Notes: generated from the sequence alone by a model not told the origin. 64,000 bases of DNA from Verrucomicrobiia bacterium (GCA_036405135.1 DASWYF010000049.1:115918-179917); one strand, 5' to 3'; positions 37,438 through 46,275 are shown, counted from the stretch's first letter. Program-made: numbers and translations.

Positions 37438-38706
37438 TTACCGCACTAGCTCGAACGCATACCCCTTCAAGTATTCCGTTTCGGCGATGGACGGGATGAT
37501 CGGGTGGTCGGGGGATTGGCTGAAGGTGTCCGTGCGGCGCAGGATCTTGTGGGCATCGAACGCGGCGGCGAGGATCACGTCCATGAAGAGCGTGCTGTCC
37601 ACGTGATGCGAGCAGCAGAAGGTGGCGAGCGTGCCACCGGGCTTCAGGAGTTTCAGCGCGCGCAGATGGATCTCTTTGTAACCGCGCAAGGCGTCTTCCA
37701 CCGTGGAACGGCTGCGGGTGAAGGACGGCGGGTCCAGGATGATCACGTCGAACTTCGGCAAGAGCTTCTCGTTCGGGCCCACGGTGGATTGCGCTTTGAG
37801 CCAATCGAACACGTTCGCTTCTTCGAAGACGCATTTATCCGCGACACCATTTGTCGCGGCGTTGGCCGTGGCGGCCTTGATGGCGTCGGCGCTTTGATCC
37901 AGCGCGTGGACGTGCGCGGCGCCTTCCTTCGCGGCGTGGATGGCGAAACCGCCGAGGAAACTGAAGCAATCCAGGACGTGCGCGCCCTTGGACATCTCCG
38001 CCACGCGCTGGTAATTCGCCTGTTGATCCAGGTAGAGACCCGTCTTGTGACCGCCCAAGGGGTTCGTCTTGAAGGACAGGCCGTTGAGCTTCACATCGAT
38101 GTCGCCTTCCACATGGCCGGCGATGATGCCGTTCGCGTCCGCGAGACCTTCGAACTTGCGGGAGGCCAGCTCGTTGCGTTCCACGATGGCGCGGGGGGAG
38201 AAGATGCGTTGCAGCGCGGCGATGATCTCCGACTTGCGCATGTCCATGCCGAGCGAGGAAGTCTGGAGCACCAGCACGTCCTCATACTTGTCCACGATCA
38301 GGCCGCTGAGGAAATCGCTCTCCGCATTCACCACGCGGAAGGAGGTCGCCTTGGGCATGTGCTTCTGGCGGATGGCCAGCGCGGCACGGATGCGGCGCTC
38401 GAAGAAGGCGAGGTTGATGTCCTCGCGCTCATGGGAGAGCAGGCGCACGTTGATCTTGGACTTGGGATTGTAAAAGCCCACGCCCAAGAACCGCTGGCGA
38501 TGATCCTTCACCTGCACCACATCGCCCGGCTCAGCGGGCTTGGTGAGGCGCAGGATGGACGCGGCGTAAACCCACGGATGCCCCGCCAAGACGCGATCCG
38601 CCTCACCGGGCCGCAACAGGACGACCGGCAACGTATCCTCCGGCAGCTTGGGGATGGAGGAGGCCACAGAACGGGGATTCACGGCAGAAGAAGGTTTCGG
38701 CGTCAT
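37438..38706 (-). CDS. rlmI: RlmI-like 23S rRNA (cytosine-C5) methyltransferase
   Basis: The 422-residue protein has a PUA domain (RVLAGHPWVYAASI, PGDVVQVKDHRQRFLGVGFYNP), a middle domain, and a SAM-binding Rossmann fold. The fold shows HKTGLYLDQQANY, VLDCFSFLGGFAIHAA (motif I), VIILDPPSF (motif IV) and FCCSHHV with the catalytic cysteine region. This matches RlmI, which methylates C1962 of 23S rRNA. The 186-bp region downstream contains a TCGTCGGGAGCCTCGCCCTA palindromic repeat. Confidence 0.9.
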   Translation of the reverse strand: MTPKPSSAVNPRSVASSIPKLPEDTLPVVLLRPGEADRVLAGHPWVYAASILRLTKPAEPGDVVQVKDHRQRFLGVGFYNPKSKINVRLLSHEREDINLAFFERRIRAALAIRQKHMPKATSFRVVNAESDFLSGLIVDKYEDVLVLQTSSLGMDMRKSEIIAALQRIFSPRAIVERNELASRKFEGLADANGIIAGHVEGDIDVKLNGLSFKTNPLGGHKTGLYLDQQANYQRVAEMSKGAHVLDCFSFLGGFAIHAAKEGAAHVHALDQSADAIKAATANAATNGVADKCVFEEANVFDWLKAQSTVGPNEKLLPKFDVIILDPPSFTRSRSTVEDALRGYKEIHLRALKLLKPGGTLATFCCSHHVDSTLFMDVILAAAFDAHKILRRTDTFSQSPDHPIIPSIAETEYLKGYAFELVR

Positions 38707-38995
38707 AATAGACAGTGCTTTCAGTTAATTCAGTTCGTTTTTGTAAACAAGGCGGTGTCACAACGACACCCGCGCCTACTCTGACATCCCCAGGGCAAAA
38801 AAGCCACCCCCGGAAACAGAGGGCGGGCATGAAGCCAGAAATGAGGGGGGAGGGGAAGGGAAATCTCGGGGAAAGTTTGACGCAAATTCCGCCAATTTCC
38901 ACTAATTCATATTCCCCAAACCATTTACCTTACCGCCACGAGCAGGGGGAGGGATTGAGAGAGAGTTGTCGTATCGCCCGGATTTCAAAGGCTAC

Positions 38996-40576
38996 TTACT
39001 GGTGTGGTGTAACTTTTGTTCTAAGTAACCCAATCGCTTTACTGTAGCCCGTCGCTGACAGCTCATAACGATTCACCCCATCAATCTTGCTGAGTTTGTA
39101 ATAGGGACTATACTTAAAATTAAAATAGCGACTAACATTGTTTTTGCTGGTTTGCGAATGGGATTTAAATAACTCGTTCAAGAAGTGCGCTATTTGAGTA
39201 GTTGATAAATCATTTTTCCCCTGTCGAGTGGCCAAAAGCATGCCGATGAGGATTGCTTCCTCAAGACTGGTTGGGCGTTCCTCGGGTGGTTGTTCTATCA
39301 AGGTTACTGGTTGAAATGTTCCGATATCAAATTCGCGTTCACACTTTTTGATGAAGTCTCTGATGGTGTTCACGTTTTCAATCGTTTTTAATTTTGCATC
39401 TTTGCGAATTTTATCGAGTCCCATTCTATTCTGAACAGCATCTCTTTTTTTGAAGGCAGCAAACGATTCTGCCGCATCAGTTCTTGCCCGTTTAATGCTC
39501 CGATCAAAGCGAACCTCTTGATTCGATGAAATATACCAGCATTCAAACTGCAGGGGCCCAAAGTATTGTTTGCGAAATGAAACAAGCTCGCCGGGTGAGC
39601 GAAACCCAGTGATGATGATTCGCTCTACGTGACTTTTAGTCACTTCTTCAATGATTTGGCTGGCTACTATATCAGGTGTGGCTTTCAGAGCTTCTTCTGC
39701 AAACCTTTCGATAGAAAGCGTCGAATCAAGCCCATGCCTTTCGTAAAAGGCTTTTCGCATGAAATCGCTCGCCTCAATGTGAAAGTATCCATGTTTTAGT
39801 GATAGATGTTTGCCTAGAGTAGTTTTGCCGGCACAAGGCAAGCCGCAGATTGCTAGAATTGGGGGAAAGAGGCCCGGCAGAAATCCAATTGTTCTAGGCT
39901 GTCTAGAGGAAACTTCGAACTCGAGTGCCCTGTTTTCGAGTAGAAAATTGTACATTGCTCCAATGGAGTCTTTTCTTATGTCATAGCGGTCAGCTTCTTC
40001 AATTGAGAGGCAACTGAGAGGTAAGCTTTGGCCATCGGGGATAAACCATTTGTTAAATGTTTTTCCGTCAAGCCACGGGTAAAGCAGATTAGTTTCAATG
40101 GGGATTTCGCGTTCAACGATCCTACCCGTAGTTTTACCCGTAAATTGCTGAACGGGATCTAAATTGTGGGCATCAGCAAATGCTTTAGGCATATGCAAGA
40201 TGACATCCGATCTCACAGTCACAGCTCGGTTGCCGGAAGGCTTCAGGAGCGAATCCAACATTGGAAAGGAGGTGGATTGCATCCAATACTTCACATCTAC
40301 CCCAGGAACCTCCTCATTCTCGCTAAGCGCATGAACGATTACAGAAGTGTCTTCAATGAAAAAAAAACCATCTCGACCACCTGAGGTTCTGGTCCATCTC
40401 GCTAAAGCATCTTCATAGCTCTTTTTGAGCAAGTCTGTTCTGTTTGAAGAACGTGGCTCACTATACGCAATTCCATAGTATCTTTTCCCCCTGACCTGAA
40501 TCCCATGCCTTAAAGCTAGGTAGCGCGCATGTTCGAGCTTCGTGCGATTTGAGGTGATGAAGTGCAATGGCTTCAT
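38996..40576 (-). CDS. three-part protein: Ham1/ITPase-like, P-loop kinase-like, C-terminal helical/wHTH-like
   Basis: Residues 1-215 resemble Ham1/RdgB nucleotide pyrophosphatases: FITSNRTKLEHAR, FFIEDTSVIVHALSENEEVPG, FTGKTTGRIV and KWFIPDGQSL. Residues 240-420 form an AAA_33/dNMP-kinase-like P-loop domain with Walker A ICGLPCAGKTTLGKHL and IEASDFMRK. The remaining ~90 residues (STTQIAHFLNELFKS to RYELSATGYSKAI) look like a winged helix. The ATG overlaps the stop of the GHMP gene by 4 bp. Such a fusion could recognise or make a modified nucleotide. This is the last gene of a four-gene AT-rich operon. Domain calls are motif-based; the function is unknown. Confidence 0.75.
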   Translation of the reverse strand: MKPLHFITSNRTKLEHARYLALRHGIQVRGKRYYGIAYSEPRSSNRTDLLKKSYEDALARWTRTSGGRDGFFFIEDTSVIVHALSENEEVPGVDVKYWMQSTSFPMLDSLLKPSGNRAVTVRSDVILHMPKAFADAHNLDPVQQFTGKTTGRIVEREIPIETNLLYPWLDGKTFNKWFIPDGQSLPLSCLSIEEADRYDIRKDSIGAMYNFLLENRALEFEVSSRQPRTIGFLPGLFPPILAICGLPCAGKTTLGKHLSLKHGYFHIEASDFMRKAFYERHGLDSTLSIERFAEEALKATPDIVASQIIEEVTKSHVERIIITGFRSPGELVSFRKQYFGPLQFECWYISSNQEVRFDRSIKRARTDAAESFAAFKKRDAVQNRMGLDKIRKDAKLKTIENVNTIRDFIKKCEREFDIGTFQPVTLIEQPPEERPTSLEEAILIGMLLATRQGKNDLSTTQIAHFLNELFKSHSQTSKNNVSRYFNFKYSPYYKLSKIDGVNRYELSATGYSKAIGLLRTKVTPHQ

Positions 40577-41553
40577 GTGTGAACTTTACTGCGGCCAAGG
40601 TTGTGGCAAGCCGTTGCAATCCATGTATGTGAGGGTAAACGCTCTCTAAGATTTGCAACTGTAGAAGGTAAGTTTTCTGCCAAGAAAAAAAGACCCGGGC
40701 CTAAGCTTGACATGCCAACTGCTAACGCGCCTGCTTTGTATATGGATTCCTCAAGAGAGAGAAGCGTTGGACCGTACAAATCTCGTTCCAAAGCCTTCCA
40801 CCGGCATGTCTGAATCTGCCTAATGGAATTGCAGAAAGTATGAATATCGTTCTCGGCAGCGCTTGCGATCAAACCATAGATGACTTCATATAGGGTGCTG
40901 TAAACTTCGCTTGTTGGGATTGGACAGGAATTCTGAAAAAACTCTGTTTCTTCTAATAGGCTCAGTGAGGCAATGTTACCTGGTATACATATTCCTATTG
41001 GCCAGCTTGGCATTGGCTTCGCATGGAGTATATAGGGTGTAGGACGAGTTCCTTCAATCGCTGATGAGGGGGCAAGAACGTTGGCTGAGTGTCTGACACC
41101 GATGTCACACACAATGCCGCCATCAAAATATGTGGTGATGCCAATGCCTGAAGTTCCTCCTCGCCCGGATAAGCGAACAGCTTCTAGCCGGTCGATTTTA
41201 GTGTCGGCGATCTCGGAAACGCCTTCGATTGTCGCCAATCGCAATGCCGTGGCTGACCCAAATCCACAATGAGACGGAAGATGGCCTTCGATTGTGACTT
41301 CGAAGGAACCCAGCCCCATGCCCCTCACTGTTCCCATCAGCTTTTCGATTTCGATTGGTTCCAAAGGAGATGGGCGCCGGTCAATAACGGATAAATGCGA
41401 AGCTCGGCGGACTGTGATGTTCGCAGTGGGGCTGGCGACCGAAAACCCGACTCCGCCGTTAACTCTATGGCCATTCTCGTTCATCCCTATCAGAGTCAAG
41501 TGCAGTCTAGGATGGACGGTTATGGTTACTGTTTCATGGGGCTTCAGATGCAT
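40573..41553 (-). CDS. beta-ribofuranosylaminobenzene 5'-phosphate synthase-like GHMP-fold protein
   Basis: The 326-residue product carries the family signature set: HPRLHLTLIGMN, NGGVGFSVASP, LPSHCGFGSATALRLA (GHMP ATP-site region), GRGGTSGIGITTYFDGG and AVGMSSLGPGLFFLAE. In methanogens and methylotrophs the family joins PRPP to a benzoate derivative in methanopterin synthesis. Nothing else from that pathway is visible here. Its position between a membrane protein and a Ham1/kinase fusion suggests use of the ribosyl-transfer chemistry in another process. The first 20 bp overlap the preceding gene. Confidence 0.85.
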   Translation of the reverse strand: MHLKPHETVTITVHPRLHLTLIGMNENGHRVNGGVGFSVASPTANITVRRASHLSVIDRRPSPLEPIEIEKLMGTVRGMGLGSFEVTIEGHLPSHCGFGSATALRLATIEGVSEIADTKIDRLEAVRLSGRGGTSGIGITTYFDGGIVCDIGVRHSANVLAPSSAIEGTRPTPYILHAKPMPSWPIGICIPGNIASLSLLEETEFFQNSCPIPTSEVYSTLYEVIYGLIASAAENDIHTFCNSIRQIQTCRWKALERDLYGPTLLSLEESIYKAGALAVGMSSLGPGLFFLAENLPSTVANLRERLPSHTWIATACHNLGRSKVHT

Positions 41554-42238
41554 TTTGCCACTCTTGGTGGAAGTAGTTTAGATACTCTTGAACGAAAGGA
41601 CTGTCAGCTGACGTGTGAATTGTGGGGCTATCTTTGCTTTTCACCTTTGGAAAAATCGGCCCTACTAGACATTCATCATCGAGCTTCACAAGGCTGTGTG
41701 TGGCTGGATGCTCGAAATAGCGCACTTGAAAGTTCGGATATTGGGATTTCAGTTCGGACATTCTTCTCCTTGCTATTTCAGCTCGAGACCGGTCGTCCGC
41801 TTCCAAGAAATGACTTTTCGGAAGAAGAATTTTGATGGGAACATTCTTTGCGAGTACTGGTAGTAGTGATTGAGAATCAGACCTAGTGGCGTGTGCGAAA
41901 TCTTCAATGAAGCGGGATGCAGTAGTTCCCAAGACGAGTACTTCTTTAGCTGTTTTTGTTAGAAGTCGCTCATAGTGTGCTTTGTTGTCACGTGAATGTA
42001 GGACGTGTTTGATTTTGAGCTTTGTTAGGGCCTCCAGTTTAGAGTAAGTCCGCCATTCGATGAGTGTTTGAATAAACATCATTACAAAGCTCGTAAAGAA
42101 GCCGGCAGCCACGTTTGTGACCATCGGTGATGGGTTGGTTTTGAGAAGAATAAAACTTATAATGCTGCCAATCAAAAGCAGGAAGGTGATTATATGTATC
42201 GAGCGAATTGTGAACTGATCTTCAAATTTATTGCTCAT
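41534..42238 (-). CDS. two-TM membrane protein with possible degenerate PLD-like domain
   Basis: From ATG 42238 (GGAAG upstream) the 234-residue protein has two hydrophobic helices: IHIITFLLLIGSIISFILL and VTNVAAGFFTSFVMMFIQTL. They are followed by a linker (KLKIKHVLHSRDN) and a globular part with VLVLGTTASRFIEDFA, VPIKILLPKSHF and THSLVKLDDECLVGPIF. The last segment resembles the second half of a phospholipase-D-like motif but lacks a canonical HxKxxxxD. The layout, membrane anchor plus cytoplasmic domain, is common in defence effectors. A longer frame starts at 42265. Only 5 bp separate it from the methyltransferase gene. Confidence 0.6.
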   Translation of the reverse strand: MSNKFEDQFTIRSIHIITFLLLIGSIISFILLKTNPSPMVTNVAAGFFTSFVMMFIQTLIEWRTYSKLEALTKLKIKHVLHSRDNKAHYERLLTKTAKEVLVLGTTASRFIEDFAHATRSDSQSLLPVLAKNVPIKILLPKSHFLEADDRSRAEIARRRMSELKSQYPNFQVRYFEHPATHSLVKLDDECLVGPIFPKVKSKDSPTIHTSADSPFVQEYLNYFHQEWQNASEAP

Positions 42239-42243
42239 ATATT

Positions 42244-43392
42244 CTATCTTCCGATAACCAAGCATTCTCTGTTTTGTGCGGCAGAGCCATTTTGTTGGTT
42301 TAGGGCGTATTTATAATGTTTGCTTTGCACGGTCACTTTTTTTCCACGGCGTTGAAGAATGCGTCGTAGAGTGTCGATAGAGGGACAGCCAAATTTGCGG
42401 TAAGATATCACTACGGTGCTGTTCTGGAATTTGTCCAGCAAAGTTTCCAGTGCTTCTGTGCTAGCCTCGGTAGAAATCCATGGGTTTTGGGACTTCGGCT
42501 GTATTAACTTTAAGCTGCTTGCTCTGTCTATCATTTTGTCCCAATTGGCATATTGTGCCAAGCCTTCAAGAAAATGGTAGCAACGATGGTAGTCAGCTGT
42601 TTCGAGTGCCTTGCCAGTCCTTAAATAAGGAGGGTCAAGATATATCAAATCATACTTCCTTGCTGGAATTGCTGTGGCTTCGTGATGAATTGCCTTACAC
42701 GGATGTTTACCTTTGATAATGGATTCATTAATTTCTTCTGCGAAATTGACGTAGTGCTTGGCAAAGGATGTATCCCAAGTTGTTTTGTTGCCGAAACTTC
42801 GTTCAACGTCCGCTTGACGCAAACTGAGGTTTGCCCGGTGAAAAAGATTGAATGGTCTCTTAACTAGGCAGGTTTGATAAAGACAGTAACGGGCAAGTGC
42901 TCTTTTGTAGCGATCTTTTTTTGGGTCGGGAAATAATGTTTCGATTCTAGTAGTAATTGTGTCAATCCATTGATTCTCTCGGTGTGTGAAATAAATATTT
43001 TTAAAATGCTGTGTGACAAATCCTTGGGTATCTGGGTGAACCGGTTGGATTAAATACTGTATCTCCCTTTCATCTAGTTTGATGCCGTCGTTTTCAATAA
43101 GCGCGGTTCCGATTGCGTGGTTCCAAAGCAGGTAATCATTGTACGTTACCCGTTTCCCCATGCTTTTAAGGAGATAGCTTACTGAACCAGTACCACCAAA
43201 TACATCTAGGACCGTCTCGAATTCGAGTCTCTGAAATGTTTCATCTAGCCAAGGGAGAATTTTGCGTTTGCTTCCTTGATAGCGTGTCGTCGGCATCCCT
43301 GCGTATGCTGTTGCCTCAGGGACGTTACCCTTTGATGCAATACGTTTTGCAAATGCAGTCGTCTTGAACCTGTTCTTCGAACGTTGTGCCAC
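42244..43392 (-). CDS. D12-class (Dam-like) N6-adenine DNA methyltransferase
   Basis: The alpha-class motif order is clear: TTRYQGSKRKILPWL (motif X, near residue 38), VLDVFGGTGSVSYLL (SAM-binding motif I, near 63-71) and YDLIYLDPPYLRTG (catalytic DPPY, 253-256). The protein would methylate adenine in a short DNA site. It opens the four-gene operon. The frame begins at GTG 43392; ATG 43296, just before TTRYQGSKRK, is an attractive alternative start. No restriction endonuclease gene is recognisable beside it, so the mark could label self DNA for a non-classical effector. Confidence 0.9.
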   Translation of the reverse strand: MAQRSKNRFKTTAFAKRIASKGNVPEATAYAGMPTTRYQGSKRKILPWLDETFQRLEFETVLDVFGGTGSVSYLLKSMGKRVTYNDYLLWNHAIGTALIENDGIKLDEREIQYLIQPVHPDTQGFVTQHFKNIYFTHRENQWIDTITTRIETLFPDPKKDRYKRALARYCLYQTCLVKRPFNLFHRANLSLRQADVERSFGNKTTWDTSFAKHYVNFAEEINESIIKGKHPCKAIHHEATAIPARKYDLIYLDPPYLRTGKALETADYHRCYHFLEGLAQYANWDKMIDRASSLKLIQPKSQNPWISTEASTEALETLLDKFQNSTVVISYRKFGCPSIDTLRRILQRRGKKVTVQSKHYKYALNQQNGSAAQNRECLVIGR

Positions 43393-43434
43393 AAGTATTT
43401 GTATTCTCTTTGATGCTGCCCAGCCTTGGGGATA

Positions 43435-43463
43435 GTTTTACAGGATAGTCATGAGGTCGACAA
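43435..43463 (-). promoter_or_regulatory. weak candidate promoter of the methyltransferase operon
   Basis: On the minus strand TTGTCG (43463-43458) and TAAAAC (43440-43435) are 17 bp apart, each matching consensus at 4 of 6 positions. It lies 42 bp upstream of the GTG start. Confidence 0.22.
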
Positions 43464-44338
43464 TTCAATGTTGCCAAACCTTGACCACAAATCTGATGCT
43501 GACTTTTGCGCCTATTCGTTCCCCCGTGTTTTGCTTGCCTACTAGCTTTTCCGTCGGATTTTCTTTGGCCGTAATCGCTTGAGTGTAAATGGATTAGGTT
43601 GGCTGGGTAAAATCTTTAGAAAATTTTATGGACGGTTGCGGGATTTGTGGCATTCTCAGAAGTGCTGGCAACTCGTTGCTGGTAAAGGAAGGGCGAAGCC
43701 CAAATCGTTTCGGGTTTCTAGGTTCGAGTTTCGAGTCTGGAAGGCGAAAGAAGAGAAGGGCGGAAATCCCAAGCCAATGGTTCATTGGAATCGTTTTGGC
43801 AATCCTTATGGGACCATCAGCCGAAGTTCGGCTTCCCAATGGGGGAAAGAGGTTTTCAGTGCCTCCTCTCCCTGGCTCTCTCCTCCCTAATCGGGAAGTG
43901 AGGGGAATGGAAGGCCGGTCTCGGTAGTTAATTAGGATATGTGGGTGTGTCGGGCGTTGGATCGGGGCTCGTAAGCTGGAGGGGGAAAGGGACGTCGGTT
44001 GGCGTAGGATTTTATGGCCAATCGGGGAATCCCAAGTCGAAGTTCGACTTCCCTATTGGGGAAAAGCGAAATTCGGACATGGTACTCACTGCGGAACCAG
44101 CCGGGTGCTGACTAACGTCAGTCGAAGGCCGAAGTTCGGCTTCCAAGTAGTGTGAAGTGTGAACTTTGGAGTTCGGCGTCGAATCGACTTCTTTAAGTAG
44201 GAGGGTTGGGTGCGATTGCTCACAGGGGTCGGGTGGTTTCATTGGTGTTCTTTGACATAGTTCCCTGAAAGGGAATGCTAAGGCCGGTCGGTCGAAGTTC
44301 GACTGCTGAAGGACGATATCCGAAAGGGAAATCGACAC

Positions 44339-44375
44339 CTCACCCCGGCCCTCTCCCCGATCGAGGCGGAGAGGG
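44339..44375. repeat. palindromic repeat family A (copy 3)
   Basis: The core CTCACCCCGGCCCTCTCCCC is followed by GATCGAGGCGGAGAGGGTG. Confidence 0.88.
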
Positions 44376-44663
44376 TGGTGGATGCGTTGGCTTCGGTGGA
44401 TGGTGGGTTGAGTTTTCGTGAGTGCCTTGACGGAAAAGGTCAGGGCATTGCGGCAACAATGCCCTACCATGATCAGGTTTTTTGCATTTCTTTGTGGAGT
44501 GGCTGATGAGGGTCGCGAGCCGGGAGATGTGGACTGATTGCTAGAGTGCCGCAGGACAGGATGCAATCGTGTGAGGGAGCATTGAACGGATCGGATGGAA
44601 GCTGCTTCAAGGGAATTTGGAATTAAGAATGGAGAATTAAGAAAGGGGGAGAGAAATCGACAC

Positions 44664-44703
44664 CTCACCCCGGCCCTCTCCCCGGTCGAGGCGGAGAGGG
44701 GGA
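44664..44703. repeat. palindromic repeat family A (copy 4)
   Basis: The core CTCACCCCGGCCCTCTCCCC is followed by GGTCGAGGCGGAGAGGGGG, nearly identical to the copy 325 bp upstream, including the preceding AAATCGACAC. Confidence 0.88.
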
Positions 44704-44840
44704 TGGTTCAATTCGTGTTAATTGGTGAAATTCGTGTCTGCCGGTTGCACAGGCGGGCCACTTGTAAGGCTCCGAAAGGCCCTTGCGGGACGGGCTCCGG
44801 TCCATTACTCTACCTGTCTCTTTATTGATAGAGTTTGATT

Positions 44841-46214
44841 ATGACGTTGACTGAAAAGCTGCTCGCCCGCGCCGCCGGGAAAGCCTCCGTGCAGGCGGGG
44901 GACAATATCTGGGTGAAGGCCGATGTCCTCATGACGCACGATGTGTGCGGCCCGGGGACGATCGGCGTGTTCAAACGCGAATTCGGCAAGGATGCCAAGG
45001 TCTGGGACCGCGAACGCGTGGTCATCATCCCGGATCACTACATTTTCACGTCGGACTCGAAGTCGAACCGCAACGTGGACATCCTCCGCGAGTTCTCGAA
45101 GGCGCAGGGCCTGCCTTACTTCTATGACGTGATCGATGACCCGAACGGCGAGTGGAAGTATGACGCCGCGAAGGGGAACTTGAAGCGGCAATACGGCAGC
45201 CAGTACGCGGGCGTTTGCCACGCGGCGTTGCCAGCCAAAGGTCACACGCGTCCGGGCGAAGTGCTGTTCGGCACGGATTCGCACACGTGCATGGCGGGTG
45301 CTTTCAATGAGTTCGCAACGGGCATCGGCAACACGGACGCCGGGTTCGTGATGGGCACGGGCCGTCTGCTGATCAAGGTGCCGGAGTCGATGCATTTCCG
45401 TCTGGAAGGCAAGATGCAGCCGGGCGTGATGGCGAAGGATATCATCCTGCACGTGATCGGTGAGATCGGCTTCGACGGCGCGACGTATCGCGCGATGCAG
45501 TTCGATGGACCGGGCGTGGACAGCCTCTCGATGGATGACCGTATGACGATCGCGAACATGGCGATCGAGGCCGGTGGCAAGAACGCGATCTTCCCATTCG
45601 ACGCCCGCACGGCGGAATACGTGGATGCCCGCACGAACTTGAACGGCACGAAGCAGTCTTACGAGCCGGTGTTCGCGGATAAGGACCAGAAGTTCGTTTA
45701 CGAACTCACGGTTGATCTCAGCAAGCTGGAGCCGACGGTGGCGTGCCATCCTGATCCGGGCCAACGCAAGAAGGCGAAGGAGATGAACATGAAGCTGGAT
45801 CGCGCGTATGTGGGCTCCTGCACGGGCGGCAAGACGAGCGATTTCGTGGAGTTCGCCCGCGTGTTGCGCGGTCACAAGGTGAGCATCGATACGTTTGGTG
45901 TGCCCGCCACGCCGCAGATCGTGCACGAGCTGCAAACGACGCGTTGGGGCGGCAAGACGATTTGGGAAATCCTGGTGGACGCGGGTGTGCGCATGACGGA
46001 GAACGCCGGTTGCGCCGCGTGCCTGGGCGGTCCGGTGGATACGTTCGGCCGCATCAATCAGGCGGGCCTGAAGTGCATCAGCGCCACGAACCGCAACTTC
46101 CCCGGTCGCATGGGCGATAAGGAATCGCAGGTGTTCCTGGCCAGCCCCGCGACGGTCGCCGCGAGCGCCATCGCCGGCAAGATCACGGATCCGCGCGAGT
46201 ATATCTCGAATTAA
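44841..46214 (+). CDS. leuC: 3-isopropylmalate dehydratase/homoaconitase-type large subunit
   Basis: The 457-residue protein is an aconitase-superfamily large subunit: VLMTHDVCGPGTIGVFKREFG, LFGTDSHTCMAGAFNEFATGIGNTD, VGSCTGGKTSDFVEFA (first Fe-S cysteine) and GCAACLGGPVD (the other two). It would isomerise 2-isopropylmalate in leucine synthesis, but the sequence resembles the archaeal-type LeuC/homoaconitase branch, so the substrate is not certain. No leuD follows; the next gene is convergent. ATG 44841 is preferred over TTG 44835. A clear terminator follows. Confidence 0.88.
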   Translation: MTLTEKLLARAAGKASVQAGDNIWVKADVLMTHDVCGPGTIGVFKREFGKDAKVWDRERVVIIPDHYIFTSDSKSNRNVDILREFSKAQGLPYFYDVIDDPNGEWKYDAAKGNLKRQYGSQYAGVCHAALPAKGHTRPGEVLFGTDSHTCMAGAFNEFATGIGNTDAGFVMGTGRLLIKVPESMHFRLEGKMQPGVMAKDIILHVIGEIGFDGATYRAMQFDGPGVDSLSMDDRMTIANMAIEAGGKNAIFPFDARTAEYVDARTNLNGTKQSYEPVFADKDQKFVYELTVDLSKLEPTVACHPDPGQRKKAKEMNMKLDRAYVGSCTGGKTSDFVEFARVLRGHKVSIDTFGVPATPQIVHELQTTRWGGKTIWEILVDAGVRMTENAGCAACLGGPVDTFGRINQAGLKCISATNRNFPGRMGDKESQVFLASPATVAASAIAGKITDPREYISN

Positions 46215-46242
46215 TTAAGCGAAAGCGAATCGATTCAAGAAG

Positions 46243-46275
46243 TCCCGCGCTGGCAAAACTGGCGCGGGATTTTTA
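46243..46275 (+). terminator. rho-independent terminator after leuC
   Basis: TCCCGCGC (46243-46250) pairs with GCGCGGGA (46262-46269) across an 11-nt loop and is followed by TTTTT. It overlaps the stop region of the convergent response-regulator gene and could serve both directions. Confidence 0.85.

Larger units (their letters stand above)
43464..44840. other. 1.4-kb gene-free tract filled with palindromic repeats
   Basis: I see no credible gene. The tract holds several GCCGAAGTTCGGC-type or GTCGAAGTTCGAC-type palindromes near 43821, 44036, 44131 and 44292, with a diverged form near 44170. It also holds two family A repeats (44339-44375, 44664-44703), a family H core (44110-44123), a GGGCATTG/CAATGCCC hairpin near 44442, and CACGAATTT-type sequence near 44715. 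It separates the AT-rich operon from leuC and may be an accumulation site for repeats. Confidence 0.7.

Noticed and set aside
37504..38784. 426-codon plus-strand frame opposite rlmI
   Set aside because: Antisense of a well-supported methyltransferase gene; no motif, and composition (H, R, V, A) typical of reverse-strand reading.
40573..41553. Methanopterin biosynthesis gene
   Set aside because: Sequence family fits, but no other pathway gene is nearby and the operon partners point elsewhere; only homology is claimed.
42244..43392. Part of a classical restriction-modification system
   Set aside because: No recognisable restriction endonuclease or specificity subunit lies beside the methyltransferase.
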